DNA of 64,000 nucleotides from positions 19,173 through 83,172 of the forward strand of contig JAFZQG010000040.1 in NCBI GenBank assembly GCA_017550145.1, in the 5' to 3' direction. Position 1 is the first letter of the stretch. Each line of letters starts with the position of its first letter. The position numbers were made by a program, and so were the translations under genes. Shown in pieces: positions 37,948 to 47,486 of this stretch. The DNA is from Erysipelotrichaceae bacterium. GTDB lineage: Bacteria > Bacillota_I > Bacilli_A > Erysipelotrichales > Erysipelotrichaceae. A model generated the notes under the pieces. It made no database searches. It saw only the letters and a program-made list of their open reading frames with translations, and was not told where the DNA came from.

Positions 37948-39447
37948 TTATCTGCCCTCCTCCTTATTAGCCAATGAAATACGTGGGTCGATCCAGGTGA
38001 TGATGATATCACCGAGGAAGACACCGATAATCGAAATCGTTGTATACAGGAATGCCAGAGCAATGATCATGGCATTGTTATACGAGTTGATCGCATCCGG
38101 AAGCATCTTACCCATACCACCGACAGAATATACAGATTCCGTGATGATCGCACCGGTGATACAGCCCGCCAGTGAAGACGGAATACCCTGGGCGATTGGA
38201 ATGATGGCATTACGGAAGATGTGCTTCTTATAGATCTCCGACTGATTCAGGCCTTTGGCTTTTGCAAATTTAACATAGTCGGAATTCATCTGGTCGACCA
38301 TATACCTTCTTGTCCAAAGCATCAAAGAAGCGATGGAAGGAAGTGCCAGTGAAACACACGGCAATACCCATGAACGGATATCGCTGACGCCATATGTCGG
38401 GAATGCGGTCGGCAGATGGAAGAATGTTGAGCCTAAGTATTTAAAGAAATAGATATAAGCCAATGATGGAACGGAAATGATAAAGATGATATAAAGCATA
38501 CCAAGTTTATCAGCCAGTCCGCTCTTTGATCTGGCCATCAGCAAGCCAACCGGAAGACCTATACCATATGCCAGAACCAAAGCAATGATACCCATGATAA
38601 AGGAAATACCCATCATGGAAGGATCTTTCTTGATCGTTGTACAGTTTGCGTAATTATCCTGGAATTTATTCTTATCCAGTTTATCCAGAGAATTCTTCCA
38701 TTTGCAGGCTGTCATTTTATAAGAACTTGTCTCGACATGACCATCCTCAAAAACGGTATCAACTCTCTTTTCCTGACCCTGTGAGTCGGAAATGACGTTC
38801 AGAACCTGTAATGAATCAAAAGTCGGATAAGACTGACCTAAATACAGAGATATCCAGTTCTGATGAATGAACGGGAATGATGTATCGGTATAGGCGAGAT
38901 ATTTATATTCGCATCCCGAACATTTGATAGCTAAACCACCGGTCGGAGTCTTTCCGAAATAGATTTTCCTCTCGACATCCGGGAACATTTCCTCATCAAC
39001 ATAGTTTGGTGAGTCAATATGAATGAGCTGAATAAACCATTCAACGATTCTCTTAGCGATCGGTCTGTCTTTAGAAGCGATCGGCGATTTGGAAAGCGGG
39101 AGGTATGTTATGTCATAGCCTAAAGATTCGTATTTTTCAACGAAGTCCTTTTCTTCTTTTGCCCCACTCAGATTGCAGGCAGCAATCTCATCAGTTCCTG
39201 CTTCATATAAAGTAGAACAGTAAGAAGACATATTCTCGTAATCAATATATCCTAACCTCTGCCAAGTGCGCATCTGATACTGCAGCTTTTCATCTGGTTT
39301 ACCACCCAGTTTAACCAAAGTATCGTCACTGTTGAAGATTCTTTCTCGTGGCACAAGTGAGTATACCAATACAAAAACGATTGAAATTACAAGCAATATA
39401 GAAATGACGGATCTTACTATTCGTTTCCAATAATATCCTCTTTCCAT
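37948..39447 (-). CDS. oppB: Oligopeptide ABC permease OppB with large extracytoplasmic insertion
   Basis: The 499-residue protein is about 190 residues longer than usual OppB (about 310). After the first membrane span (12-30) a long soluble stretch (about 33-270) would lie outside the cell. It contains a CSGCEYKYLAYTD segment with CxxC. The usual permease core follows, with MARSKSGLADK, SYVKFAKAKGLNQ-type coupling loop (SDYVKFAKAKG) and ITESVYSVGGMGKMLPDAI. The insertion may contact OppA. AAAGGAGG precedes the ATG. Confidence 0.92.
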   Translation of the reverse strand: MERGYYWKRIVRSVISILLVISIVFVLVYSLVPRERIFNSDDTLVKLGGKPDEKLQYQMRTWQRLGYIDYENMSSYCSTLYEAGTDEIAACNLSGAKEEKDFVEKYESLGYDITYLPLSKSPIASKDRPIAKRIVEWFIQLIHIDSPNYVDEEMFPDVERKIYFGKTPTGGLAIKCSGCEYKYLAYTDTSFPFIHQNWISLYLGQSYPTFDSLQVLNVISDSQGQEKRVDTVFEDGHVETSSYKMTACKWKNSLDKLDKNKFQDNYANCTTIKKDPSMMGISFIMGIIALVLAYGIGLPVGLLMARSKSGLADKLGMLYIIFIISVPSLAYIYFFKYLGSTFFHLPTAFPTYGVSDIRSWVLPCVSLALPSIASLMLWTRRYMVDQMNSDYVKFAKAKGLNQSEIYKKHIFRNAIIPIAQGIPSSLAGCITGAIITESVYSVGGMGKMLPDAINSYNNAMIIALAFLYTTISIIGVFLGDIIITWIDPRISLANKEEGR

Positions 39448-39463
39448 TTTCTACCTCCTTTCG

Positions 39464-39497
39464 AAAAAATAAGGAGAGTAGATAGGACTACTCTCCT
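39464..39497 (-). terminator. Hairpin between oppA and oppB
   Basis: 10-bp stem AGGAGAGTAG/CTACTCTCCT (39472-39481 with 39488-39497) followed by TTATTTTTT on the minus strand; a partial terminator within the operon. Confidence 0.8.
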
Positions 39498-39526
39498 ATT
39501 GGTTTTTTTATATACTTTGTGAAGAA

Positions 39527-41524
39527 TTATTCACCCTTCATCCAAGCAGCCTTAGCAGCTTCATGTTCTGCAGTAGTCTGGATCTTCTCGTTGTAAACCT
39601 TCATACCCTTGAAGATAGGAACGTTGTTGTAAGAAGCCCAACCGTAGTTACCATGACATGCGGTGTAAGGAACGATCTTGGAAATGTTGACGCCTGCACC
39701 TGAAGTGCTGACTGGTCTTACAAGAGCCTTAGTCAGGAAGTAAGCTTCTGCTTCTGCGTACTTAGTGAAACGCTCGTCATTGTTGTCAACGATAGCATCA
39801 GCTTCTTTACACATAGCATCAAATTCGCTTAAGCCGACTAATTCCTTGATTCTTTCGTTTTCTTCATCAGAAATAGCGATCTTATCGATACCTAAGTTCT
39901 GGAGCATATCACCGTTATCCGGTAAGAAGATGTTCAGATAGGTTCTAGGGTCTTCGTAGTCAGGGCCCCATCCGCCGTAGAACAGTAAGTCACAGTTTGT
40001 CTGATAACCTTCATCTGCATAGTACCAGCAGTCGTAGTATGTATCAACATCAACCAGGTTGATATCGATAACGACATTTTCAGCACCTAATGCTTCTTCG
40101 ATGGCAGCTTTTTCAGCCAGGTTTCTGTTAACCCAAGTCTCGGAAGTTTCAACAGCTAATGTGTCGAGGTGAATCGGCCAAGTAACTGTATCGCCTAATT
40201 CTTCTTTAGCAGCAGCTAAGTAAGCAGCAGCCTTTTCAGGATTGTACCAAGCATCCTGACCATCAGCTAAGTTAACATCTTCGTAACCTTCATAAGTGTG
40301 TAACTTTTCAGTTAATACGTCGATGTAGTTAGCGCCATTGATCTTACAGAAAGTAGGAGCAACGATTGTGTTTCTGATCGGTCCATCAGCCAGTTCTTCA
40401 CCTAATGTAACTGCTTCATAAGCATGAGAAGAGAATGCAGACATGACAGCCTTACGGAAGTTGAGGTTCAGTAAAGCAGTTCTGGTATCAGCCTTCTGTT
40501 CTTCAGTCTTGACTGAAACAGCCTTTGAAGGATCTGAGAATGAGCTGTACTGTCTTCTGTTAACGTTCAGAGCAGCCCAGTAGCAGGTAGTACCTGTATC
40601 GGAAATGAACATATTTTCGCCGTAGTTAGCTTCAGCATCAGCCTTGATTTCAGGGTTAGCAACTCTGACACCAGTAGCATCAACTTCACCGTTCTTGAAC
40701 ATCTTGTACAGATAGTCAGGGTCGTCGTTTTCAGCTGTATAAGTTAACTTAACGTTCTTGATGAATACATTTTCAGCATCCCAGTAATTGTCGTTCTTTG
40801 TGAATTCGATTACGGATTTAGAAGTGTAGTTGGAAATTACGTATGCAGAGTTGTAGAGAATACCATCAGCAGCAAGAGCACCGAAAGTACAAGCCTCAGC
40901 ATTTGGAGCACCTAACTTACAACCATCACCCTTAGACTCTAAGAATTCAGCGTTGACCGGGAATAAGATTGAATAAGTGGTCATAGATGGGAAGTAAGGA
41001 GTAGGACCTGTCATCTTGTAGACTACAGTGTAGTCATCAGGTGTAGAGATACCTACCTGATCCCAGGTAATTGTACCGGCAATGTAATCGTTTAAGCCTT
41101 CGATTACGTCACCGACTAACCATAATGTTAATGACTGGAATTCGGCCGCATGTCTTAAACCGGTTACGAAGTCTTCAGCCTTAACTTCATCATAGACTTC
41201 ACCATTGTTGGTTACCCACTGAGCACCCTTGCGAAGGTGGAAAGTCCATTCAGTAGCGTCTTCGTTCTGATCCCAAGATTCAGCCATACCTGGAGCCAGG
41301 TTGCCGTATTTGTCCTGAGTTAACAGACCTTCTACGCCATTGTTGTAGATGTCGCCATTAGTGGATCTGTTGTTGTAGATGTAGTCGAATGTTGATAAGT
41401 CAGCAGTATAAACATAGTTGAAAGTATCTTTATACTCGCTAGTTTCATTGTTACCACCATTACCGCCATTAGTACAACCAACCAGCACTAATAAAGCCAT
41501 CAATAATGCTAATAATTTTTTCAT
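39527..41524 (-). CDS. oppA: Oligopeptide-binding lipoprotein OppA
   Basis: The start at 41524 (MKKLLALLMALLVLVGC) has AAAGGAAG upstream; the frame's 28-codon extension lies over the promoter. The 665-residue lipoprotein has a lipobox LVGC and family SBP_bac_5 features: FNYVYTADLSTFDYIYNN, AESWDQNEDATEWTFHLRKG, and GWGPDYEDPRTYLNIF near the end. It delivers peptides to OppB-OppC. Four TTCACATT-like repeats lie upstream of its promoter. Confidence 0.95.
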   Translation of the reverse strand: MKKLLALLMALLVLVGCTNGGNGGNNETSEYKDTFNYVYTADLSTFDYIYNNRSTNGDIYNNGVEGLLTQDKYGNLAPGMAESWDQNEDATEWTFHLRKGAQWVTNNGEVYDEVKAEDFVTGLRHAAEFQSLTLWLVGDVIEGLNDYIAGTITWDQVGISTPDDYTVVYKMTGPTPYFPSMTTYSILFPVNAEFLESKGDGCKLGAPNAEACTFGALAADGILYNSAYVISNYTSKSVIEFTKNDNYWDAENVFIKNVKLTYTAENDDPDYLYKMFKNGEVDATGVRVANPEIKADAEANYGENMFISDTGTTCYWAALNVNRRQYSSFSDPSKAVSVKTEEQKADTRTALLNLNFRKAVMSAFSSHAYEAVTLGEELADGPIRNTIVAPTFCKINGANYIDVLTEKLHTYEGYEDVNLADGQDAWYNPEKAAAYLAAAKEELGDTVTWPIHLDTLAVETSETWVNRNLAEKAAIEEALGAENVVIDINLVDVDTYYDCWYYADEGYQTNCDLLFYGGWGPDYEDPRTYLNIFLPDNGDMLQNLGIDKIAISDEENERIKELVGLSEFDAMCKEADAIVDNNDERFTKYAEAEAYFLTKALVRPVSTSGAGVNISKIVPYTACHGNYGWASYNNVPIFKGMKVYNEKIQTTAEHEAAKAAWMKGE

Positions 41525-41567
41525 TTTTCTTCCTTTCTTATATATGTGTATAAAATGACACATTACA

Positions 41568-41596
41568 ATTTTACACGAGTATATAAAGCGTTTCAA
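41568..41596 (-). promoter_or_regulatory. Promoter of the opp operon
   Basis: TTGAAA (41591-41596), 17 nt, TAAAAT (41568-41573) on the minus strand, about 40 nt before the ribosome site. Confidence 0.65.
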
Positions 41597-41603
41597 TAAA
41601 AGA

Positions 41604-41685
41604 TTCACATTAATTTCACAATTTATGCCCTTTCATTTCACATTTTGAAAACATTTTCATGAAATAAAACACACATTTTCACATT
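41604..41685. repeat. Four TTCACA(T/A)T repeats upstream of the opp promoter
   Basis: Copies start at 41604, 41615, 41637 and 41678: three TTCACATT and one TTCACAAT. The first three are 11 and 22 bp apart, so they would lie on one face of the helix directly upstream of the -35 box. Confidence 0.5.
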
Positions 41686-41689
41686 TTAA

Positions 41690-41711
41690 AAGCTGTCTTT
41701 TTAGACAGCTT
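41690..41711 (-). terminator. Terminator of the UroD/cysteine-desulfidase operon
   Basis: AAGCTGTCT-TTTT-AGACAGCTT; on the minus strand the stem is followed by TTTAAAAT, a short T tract. Confidence 0.75.
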
Positions 41712-42693
41712 GGAGTTCATCTGCGGTTTCTTTAATGTATCTTAATGTTTCAGGATCGAGCGGATACCTGATTACACAACCCGGTGCCAGGATATGTTTT
41801 ATGCCTCCAAAAGTCTTGAGACATTCGCTGATCTGGAAGCGGATCTTGTCATAATTGCGATCCGTTATATCTCTTCTGTCCAGGCCGCCCATGATACACT
41901 TACCAGTCTGCTTAGCCTCTTCCAGTGTCGGCAGAGATTCCCAGGCATGCCAGTTGAAGATATCAACCGGATAGTCTTTCAGGATATCAAACATGATGTT
42001 TGTTCCGTGGCAGTGGATCGTATCACAGAAACCTTCACTGGCTTCCAGGACCTGACGGTCATAGTATTCACCGAATTCTTTAAATGTTTTTTCATCCGTC
42101 ACATCATAGCTGCTCATCTGTGAAGCGAAGAAGACGCCATCCGCACCCATAGATATTGCCGTTCTAACTAATTCAGCTGTCAGATCGGCAATGATCTGCA
42201 AGGCATTATGGATCTTCTTGGTATCCGTATTGCGAATATCCTCTAATAAGCGGTTATTGGACAGTTTATTAGCTGTCGTAAACGGTGAGAATACTGTAAA
42301 CAATACCGGTACATCTTCATCTTTGACCTTTTCCAGTAAAAGTTTCAGAGAATACAGTTCTCGCTGAATGGCTTTGCATTCTTCGAGTTTCAAAGGTTTG
42401 ATCAGATCCCAGTCATCCGGAGTAGAAATCGGAGTGCTGATCAGTTTGGCTACACCACCGGTCTTGATCTGCGAATAATCGACCTCGCAGCCGAAATCCT
42501 CGATCGCATACATACCGTTATTCATCGTCTTGATCAGATCGGTATCGTAAGTCTTATAAAAGTTGTATGTTTCTTCTGCCAGTCTTACCGGATCCATATC
42601 AATACCCGGAAGATGAGTCCAGATCGCATATGGAAGCTTATCGGTCTTATCACCTCTTACTGCTGCGTAGATTCTTTCTTTTTTGCTTGTCAT
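41701..42693 (-). CDS. UroD/MtaA-family protein A
   Basis: The 330-residue protein has the uroporphyrinogen decarboxylase/methyltransferase barrel. The MtaA-type zinc site appears as IHCHGTN (His227, Cys228, His229) plus Cys306 in LAPGCVIR. Characterised MtaA/MtbA/MtsA members move methyl groups to a thiol using His-x-Cys...Cys zinc; true UroD lacks it. No corrinoid protein or haem gene is nearby, so a methyl- or alkyl-transfer (or C-S cleaving) reaction on a small thiol is more likely than haem synthesis. Last gene of the operon; GGAGG overlaps the end of the preceding gene. Confidence 0.75.
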   Translation of the reverse strand: MTSKKERIYAAVRGDKTDKLPYAIWTHLPGIDMDPVRLAEETYNFYKTYDTDLIKTMNNGMYAIEDFGCEVDYSQIKTGGVAKLISTPISTPDDWDLIKPLKLEECKAIQRELYSLKLLLEKVKDEDVPVLFTVFSPFTTANKLSNNRLLEDIRNTDTKKIHNALQIIADLTAELVRTAISMGADGVFFASQMSSYDVTDEKTFKEFGEYYDRQVLEASEGFCDTIHCHGTNIMFDILKDYPVDIFNWHAWESLPTLEEAKQTGKCIMGGLDRRDITDRNYDKIRFQISECLKTFGGIKHILAPGCVIRYPLDPETLRYIKETADELQAV

Positions 42694-43968
42694 TTAATCC
42701 TCCAGCATGATATTCAGTATTTCCACATCGGTACTCTTCATACCTTCAGCAGCCATTCTGCCATAAGCCTTAATGGTTTTTTCGATGTCGTTCTTTACCA
42801 TGCCTTCTCCATAACGGAAGACATTTTCATTCTTGGCCATCTGAACGCTTAATAAAGCAGCTTCGACAGCTAAAGAGATCTTTCCGGCACAGCTGGACTT
42901 GGCACCATCGCAGACCATCCCGCCGATAGTGGCGATCGTATTGGTTATAACCATGCAGATCTGTTCATATGACATGCCCATAAGATATGCCACACCGCAT
43001 CCTGCACCGGCCGCTGCACTGGCAGCTCCGCAATAGGCACTCAGATAACCGATATAACGTTTCTGGTGTAAAGCAACCAGATTTGCCAATACCAGGGCTC
43101 TGATCAGTTCCTCTCTGGAACTGCCCAGTTCTTTGGCATATTCGATTACCGGTAAGGAAACAGTCATACCCTGATTGCCACTTCCGGAATTGATCACGAC
43201 CGCCATCGGACAGCCGTTCATTCTGGCATCGGAACCGGCTGCCGCTGCAGCTCTGGCTCTTAAGCGGATATCGGATGAATTGGTATATTCCTTCATGTTT
43301 CTGCCGACCTGTTCGCCCCAGGCATTTTTTAAACCTTCAACTGAAATGGCAGTATTATCTCTGATCTGTCTTTCGATTACTGCTTCGACATCTTTTAAAT
43401 CAACGTTAAGCGCATAATCATAGATATCTCTGACATTCATCAATGATTTATCCGGACCCGGATATTCATCATCATTGCACTTCTTCTCCAAGATAACTTC
43501 ACCGTTTCTGATGATCCTCGTGAAATTGGAATGAGTCTGCTGTATCTCTACCAGTACATTGTTTTCAGCTTTGGATGCTTCGATCCTGATATAGAGCGTC
43601 GGAACATTCTGGGCCAGATGACAGACAAACAGAACTCTTTCTTTTTCTTTCTTCAGCAGTTCACGGTCTTCATCATTTACTTTGCTGATGACCTGCAGGT
43701 TGGCATTTGGATCGCCGCCTACCATGCCTAATAAAACTGCCGTATCGATTCCTTTGACACCGCCGGAATTAGGCACAACTACGCCTTTGACATTCTTGAT
43801 GATGTTACCAGAACAGTAGACATCAACAACATCAGGCATTTCTCCGAGCACTTCTCTGGCCTTGGCACCAGCCAAAGCCAAAGCGATCGGCTCCGTACAG
43901 CCTGTCGCTTCAACAAGTTCGGTCTCCAGTATTTCCTTATAGGTGTTCATCACTTCAGAGTTCAGCAT
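42694..43968 (-). CDS. L-cysteine desulfidase-like protein (CyuA/UPF0597 family)
   Basis: The 424-residue protein has the family blocks EATGCTEPIALALAGAKA (Cys24), VVPNSGGVKGIDTA, VINSGSGNQGMTVSLPVI, YLSAYCGAASAAAGAGCG and MVCDGAKSSCAGK, whose cysteines hold a 4Fe-4S cluster. CyuA converts L-cysteine to pyruvate, ammonia and sulfide. It lies between two UroD-like genes and overlaps the upstream one by 14 nt. GGAGGG lies 8 nt before the ATG. In this operon it may act on cysteine or a cysteine analogue released by the neighbouring enzymes. Confidence 0.88.
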   Translation of the reverse strand: MLNSEVMNTYKEILETELVEATGCTEPIALALAGAKAREVLGEMPDVVDVYCSGNIIKNVKGVVVPNSGGVKGIDTAVLLGMVGGDPNANLQVISKVNDEDRELLKKEKERVLFVCHLAQNVPTLYIRIEASKAENNVLVEIQQTHSNFTRIIRNGEVILEKKCNDDEYPGPDKSLMNVRDIYDYALNVDLKDVEAVIERQIRDNTAISVEGLKNAWGEQVGRNMKEYTNSSDIRLRARAAAAAGSDARMNGCPMAVVINSGSGNQGMTVSLPVIEYAKELGSSREELIRALVLANLVALHQKRYIGYLSAYCGAASAAAGAGCGVAYLMGMSYEQICMVITNTIATIGGMVCDGAKSSCAGKISLAVEAALLSVQMAKNENVFRYGEGMVKNDIEKTIKAYGRMAAEGMKSTDVEILNIMLED

Positions 43969-45013
43969 TGATTATTCCCTCCTCCATGACAACTTCGTTC
44001 ATTAAGGTGAAGACGTAGCGGTCCACATCCATCGGCAAGGCACAGCCCGGCGCAAAGACGACACGCTTATCCTGGCTCTCATTGATGACAGTCAAAAGTC
44101 TCTTGCGGAAGAACTCCTTGAGTTCATCACGGTTATTGTTTTCGTTATAGTAGTCATAGTGTCTGGCTAAACCGGTGATCAGGATCTTATCGGTCATGGC
44201 ACGTACTTCAGCTACGGAAGAGATCGTATCGGATTCCAAGCCCGGTACACAGTTCTCCCAGCTGAAAGCCTGCACATCATAGTCCAGACATTTATCGAAC
44301 ATCAGATTATTCTCGCCATGGACATGCAAGACATTGAACCAGGTCTTGTCTTTGATATATGAGAGTATCTCTTTGTCGTACGGTGTACAGAATTCATCAT
44401 ACAGTTCATCGGTTATGACATTTCTCGATGCATACTGATTCGCAAAGAAAATACCATCGATATGCGCTTCATCCATCAGCATATCCAGATAATTCTTGGT
44501 GCTTTCAACTATTTTACGTAAAGCCTCATGAACTTCGGCTTTATGTTCCTTCATTAACGGCAGAGTCTTGTCGTTGGTCCCTCTGCTCATCAGTTCCTGT
44601 AAAGTCGTCATCGGTGTAAAGATCGTTGAAATAACCGGTTTTTCGTCCCTGTAGTGTTCGACCAAGTTTTTGGCTATAGCCGTTTCCCTGATGAAAACAG
44701 GATTGTCCTTACCTAATACTTCAAGATTATTCAAAGTCTCCAGATCCCTTACAGGATATCTGTTGATCACGCCATACCACTTGGTGAGATCCTTGGACAG
44801 AGTGATATCTCCGCCCCAGGCCTCAGGAGGATAATGTCCGGTGGACATTATTTTGATGAAATCCCAGCCGCAGTATTCGGTAACATAGATAGTCGCTCTG
44901 GTCATATCCTTGACATTGTGGTCGACCATCGGCATATGAACCCAGCCGCTGACCCCGATCCTGTCAAAAGGCTCATGAGCGATCATGGCCTTAAAACGCT
45001 GTCTGCTGTTCAT
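43955..45013 (-). CDS. UroD/MtaA-family protein B
   Basis: The 352-residue paralogue of protein A shares its N-terminal barrel start and FTPMTT block. The metal site is LHVHGENN (His230, His232) with Cys324 in FAPGCALP. Having His-x-His where MtaA has His-x-Cys suggests a variant zinc site. It follows livF by 3 nt and has GGAGG before the ATG. Paired, divergent UroD-like proteins may form a complex or handle two successive transfers. Substrate unknown. Confidence 0.75.
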   Translation of the reverse strand: MNSRQRFKAMIAHEPFDRIGVSGWVHMPMVDHNVKDMTRATIYVTEYCGWDFIKIMSTGHYPPEAWGGDITLSKDLTKWYGVINRYPVRDLETLNNLEVLGKDNPVFIRETAIAKNLVEHYRDEKPVISTIFTPMTTLQELMSRGTNDKTLPLMKEHKAEVHEALRKIVESTKNYLDMLMDEAHIDGIFFANQYASRNVITDELYDEFCTPYDKEILSYIKDKTWFNVLHVHGENNLMFDKCLDYDVQAFSWENCVPGLESDTISSVAEVRAMTDKILITGLARHYDYYNENNNRDELKEFFRKRLLTVINESQDKRVVFAPGCALPMDVDRYVFTLMNEVVMEEGIINAEL

Positions 45014-45016
45014 TGT

Positions 45017-45721
45017 TTAACCTCCAAGGTAACTCTTTCTGATCACATCGTTGTGTAAGAGTTCCTCACCGGTTCCTTCAATTATGATTTCGCCGGTTTC
45101 CAAAGCATAGGCTCGGTTGGAAATTTCCAGAGCTGCCATCGCATTCTGTTCAACCAGAAGGATGGTCGTACCCTGTTTATTGATTTCGTTGATCAGGTTG
45201 AAGATCTGTTCAACCAGGATCGGGCTTAAGCCCAGTGACGGTTCATCCAGCATCAGGATCTTCGGATTGGACATTAAGGCACGTCCGATCGCCAGCATCT
45301 GCTGTTCACCACCGGATAATGTTCCGGCAAGCTGTTTCTGTCGGTCCTTGATCTGTGGGAAGAGTTCAAAGACTTTATCATAATTGCGTTTATTTAGTTC
45401 CTTATCAAATACGGTATAAGCACCCATCAAAAGGTTTTCTTCGACCGTGAACTTCGGGAAGATCTGTCTTCCTTCCGGACACAGGATGATACCCTTCTGG
45501 ACTCTGGCACGCGGAGAAAGCTTGGTGATGTCTTCGCCTTCGAAGATGATCTCACCGAACTTCGGTTTCAAAGTACCGCTTAAGGTATTCATTAAAGTAC
45601 TCTTACCGGCACCGTTGGCACCGATAAACGAGAGGATTTCTCCTTTTTCAACATGGAAAGAGACACCGCGTAACGCCTTGATGTTACCGTAATATGTATG
45701 CAGATTATTAACCTTCAACAT
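45017..45721 (-). CDS. Liv-type ABC transporter ATPase (LivF), second system
   Basis: The start at 45721 (MLKVNNLHTYYG) has AAAGGAG 9 nt upstream; the frame continues 30 codons inside livG but without family similarity. The 234-residue protein has GANGAGKST, LSGGEQQMLAIGRAL and ILMLDEPSLGLSP. It overlaps the LivG gene by 14 nt. Substrate is probably not a plain branched-chain amino acid, given the operon. Confidence 0.93.
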   Translation of the reverse strand: MLKVNNLHTYYGNIKALRGVSFHVEKGEILSFIGANGAGKSTLMNTLSGTLKPKFGEIIFEGEDITKLSPRARVQKGIILCPEGRQIFPKFTVEENLLMGAYTVFDKELNKRNYDKVFELFPQIKDRQKQLAGTLSGGEQQMLAIGRALMSNPKILMLDEPSLGLSPILVEQIFNLINEINKQGTTILLVEQNAMAALEISNRAYALETGEIIIEGTGEELLHNDVIRKSYLGG

Positions 45722-46490
45722 TCTGATGTACTCCTTTCCTGCCCAGATAAGCTTCGATGACTTCCGGATTTCTCTGTACTTCTTCCGGTTTGCCTTCGCA
45801 GATCTTGGCACCGTGGTTCAAAACAACGATCTTATCCGAGATATCCATGACCAGTTTCATATCATGTTCGATCAGTAAGATACCTCTTACATCGTTAAGC
45901 AGCGATTTGATGAAGATACTGAGTTCTTTTTTTTCGACCGGGTTCATACCGGCAGCCGGTTCATCCAGCAAGAGGATTTTAGGTTTAGCTACCAGGGCTC
46001 TGCCGATCTCCAGTTTACGCTGTTTACCATATGGGAGGCTTGTCGAACGGTCGTATCTGTATTCGCTCAGATCAACTCTTTCAAGGATCTTCGTGGTCTC
46101 TTCAAGAGCTCTTCTTTCTTCGGAATTCTTTTTCGGATTTGGGAACATTGAAAGGAATGCTCCGTAATTGATACGATGCTGCATACCGATCAGGATATTT
46201 TCTTCAACGGTCATATTGGAGAACAGTCTGATATTCTGGAATGTTCTGCTCAAACCTTTTTCAACGACACTGTCGGTTGAATTGCCGGTTATATCTTCGC
46301 CATCCAGAATGACTTTTCCTTCATTTGGCGTATAGAAACCGGTCAAGAGGTTGATGACGGTCGTCTTGCCGGCACCGTTAGGACCGATCAGAGATGTAAC
46401 CTGCCCTTCTTCCATGGTGAAACTGAGATCATCGACAGCTACCAGACCGCCGAAACGGATCGTCAGATCTTTAACTTCCAGTAATGACAT
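45708..46490 (-). CDS. Liv-type ABC transporter ATPase (LivG), second system
   Basis: The 260-residue protein has GPNGAGKTT, SLPYGKQRKLEIGRAL and ILLLDEPAAGMNPVE, then LIEHDMKLVMD. Ends with a short extra tail (KGVHQNVEG) encoded in the overlap with livF. Confidence 0.94.
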   Translation of the reverse strand: MSLLEVKDLTIRFGGLVAVDDLSFTMEEGQVTSLIGPNGAGKTTVINLLTGFYTPNEGKVILDGEDITGNSTDSVVEKGLSRTFQNIRLFSNMTVEENILIGMQHRINYGAFLSMFPNPKKNSEERRALEETTKILERVDLSEYRYDRSTSLPYGKQRKLEIGRALVAKPKILLLDEPAAGMNPVEKKELSIFIKSLLNDVRGILLIEHDMKLVMDISDKIVVLNHGAKICEGKPEEVQRNPEVIEAYLGRKGVHQNVEG

Positions 46491-46492
46491 AA

Positions 46493-47482
46493 TTACACCT
46501 CCTCAACTGCTGTTTCTTTATGCAGCAGTTTTCTGAAGAATCCGGTAATGCTCTGTTTGAGCTTCAAGCCCGGAATTGAGTGGTTCAGCCACATTACAAT
46601 AACAAGCACCATACCATAAGCGATCATACGATACTTGAACAGGAATTCGAATTTACGCAGATATTCAGGCAAGATCGTCAGGAATAAAGCTCCGATCAGC
46701 GTTCCGGTGAAATTGCCCAGACCGCCGACAACGACGATACTGATACAGTTGAAACTCAGGTTGGCATTGAAAGTTGCCGGTTCAACATAAGTCATCAGGT
46801 GAGCATATAAGCTTCCGGCGATACCCGCAAAAATAGCCGAGATCGTGAAGACGATGACCTTGTTAGGGAAAAGCTTGATGCCCATAGCTTCGGCAGCGAT
46901 GGAGTCATCACGCATAGCCTGCAGGTTACGTCCCAGTTTGGAGTTGACCAGCCAGTACATCAGAATATAAGTGACAATTACAAAGATCAGTGCGAAATAG
47001 AAGAACTGGATCTTATTCTTGAAACGCATACCGAATAAGGTAATGCTCGGAATACCGACAATACCCATCTGTCCCAAAGTGACAGGATCCCAGTTCTTGA
47101 TGATCAGGCTGACGATTTCCGCAAATGACAGTGTGATGATCGTGACATAACGTCCGGTGATTCTGGACATCGGCAACGCAAGTAAGAGTCCGGCTAATCC
47201 GGTAATCAGAATAACAAAAATGAAGTTTGTCGAATAATCCCAGCCGAAGTGGTACCACAGGCTGGCGGTCGTATAAGCACCGATCTCATAGAATGCGACA
47301 TGACCGAAAGAAACGGTTCCGCCGATTCCCATCAAAAGGTTAAGGCTCATCGCAAAAATCATATTCAGTTCACAGCTGATCAGAACTCTGAGCTGATAGG
47401 CATCCGTAATAAACGGCGCAACTGCCATTCCGGCTATGATAAGCACGAAGAGGATGTTTTTACTGTTAAGATATTTTTTCAT
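46493..47482 (-). CDS. Liv-type ABC permease (LivM), second system
   Basis: The 329-residue membrane protein has GGTVSFGHVAFYEIGAYTTA, the coupling block MRDDSIAAEAMGIKLFPNK and VGGLGNFTGTL. GGAGG overlaps its end for the next gene. Confidence 0.94.
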   Translation of the reverse strand: MKKYLNSKNILFVLIIAGMAVAPFITDAYQLRVLISCELNMIFAMSLNLLMGIGGTVSFGHVAFYEIGAYTTASLWYHFGWDYSTNFIFVILITGLAGLLLALPMSRITGRYVTIITLSFAEIVSLIIKNWDPVTLGQMGIVGIPSITLFGMRFKNKIQFFYFALIFVIVTYILMYWLVNSKLGRNLQAMRDDSIAAEAMGIKLFPNKVIVFTISAIFAGIAGSLYAHLMTYVEPATFNANLSFNCISIVVVGGLGNFTGTLIGALFLTILPEYLRKFEFLFKYRMIAYGMVLVIVMWLNHSIPGLKLKQSITGFFRKLLHKETAVEEV

Positions 47483-47486
47483 TGTT

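Noticed and set aside
41581..41596. cre site in the opp promoter
   Set aside because: The sequence around AAACGCTTT matches the consensus at only about 10 of 14 positions.
41701..45013. Haem biosynthesis uroporphyrinogen decarboxylase (hemE)
   Set aside because: Two divergent copies with an MtaA-like metal site, in an amino-acid-type transport operon, and no other haem gene nearby.
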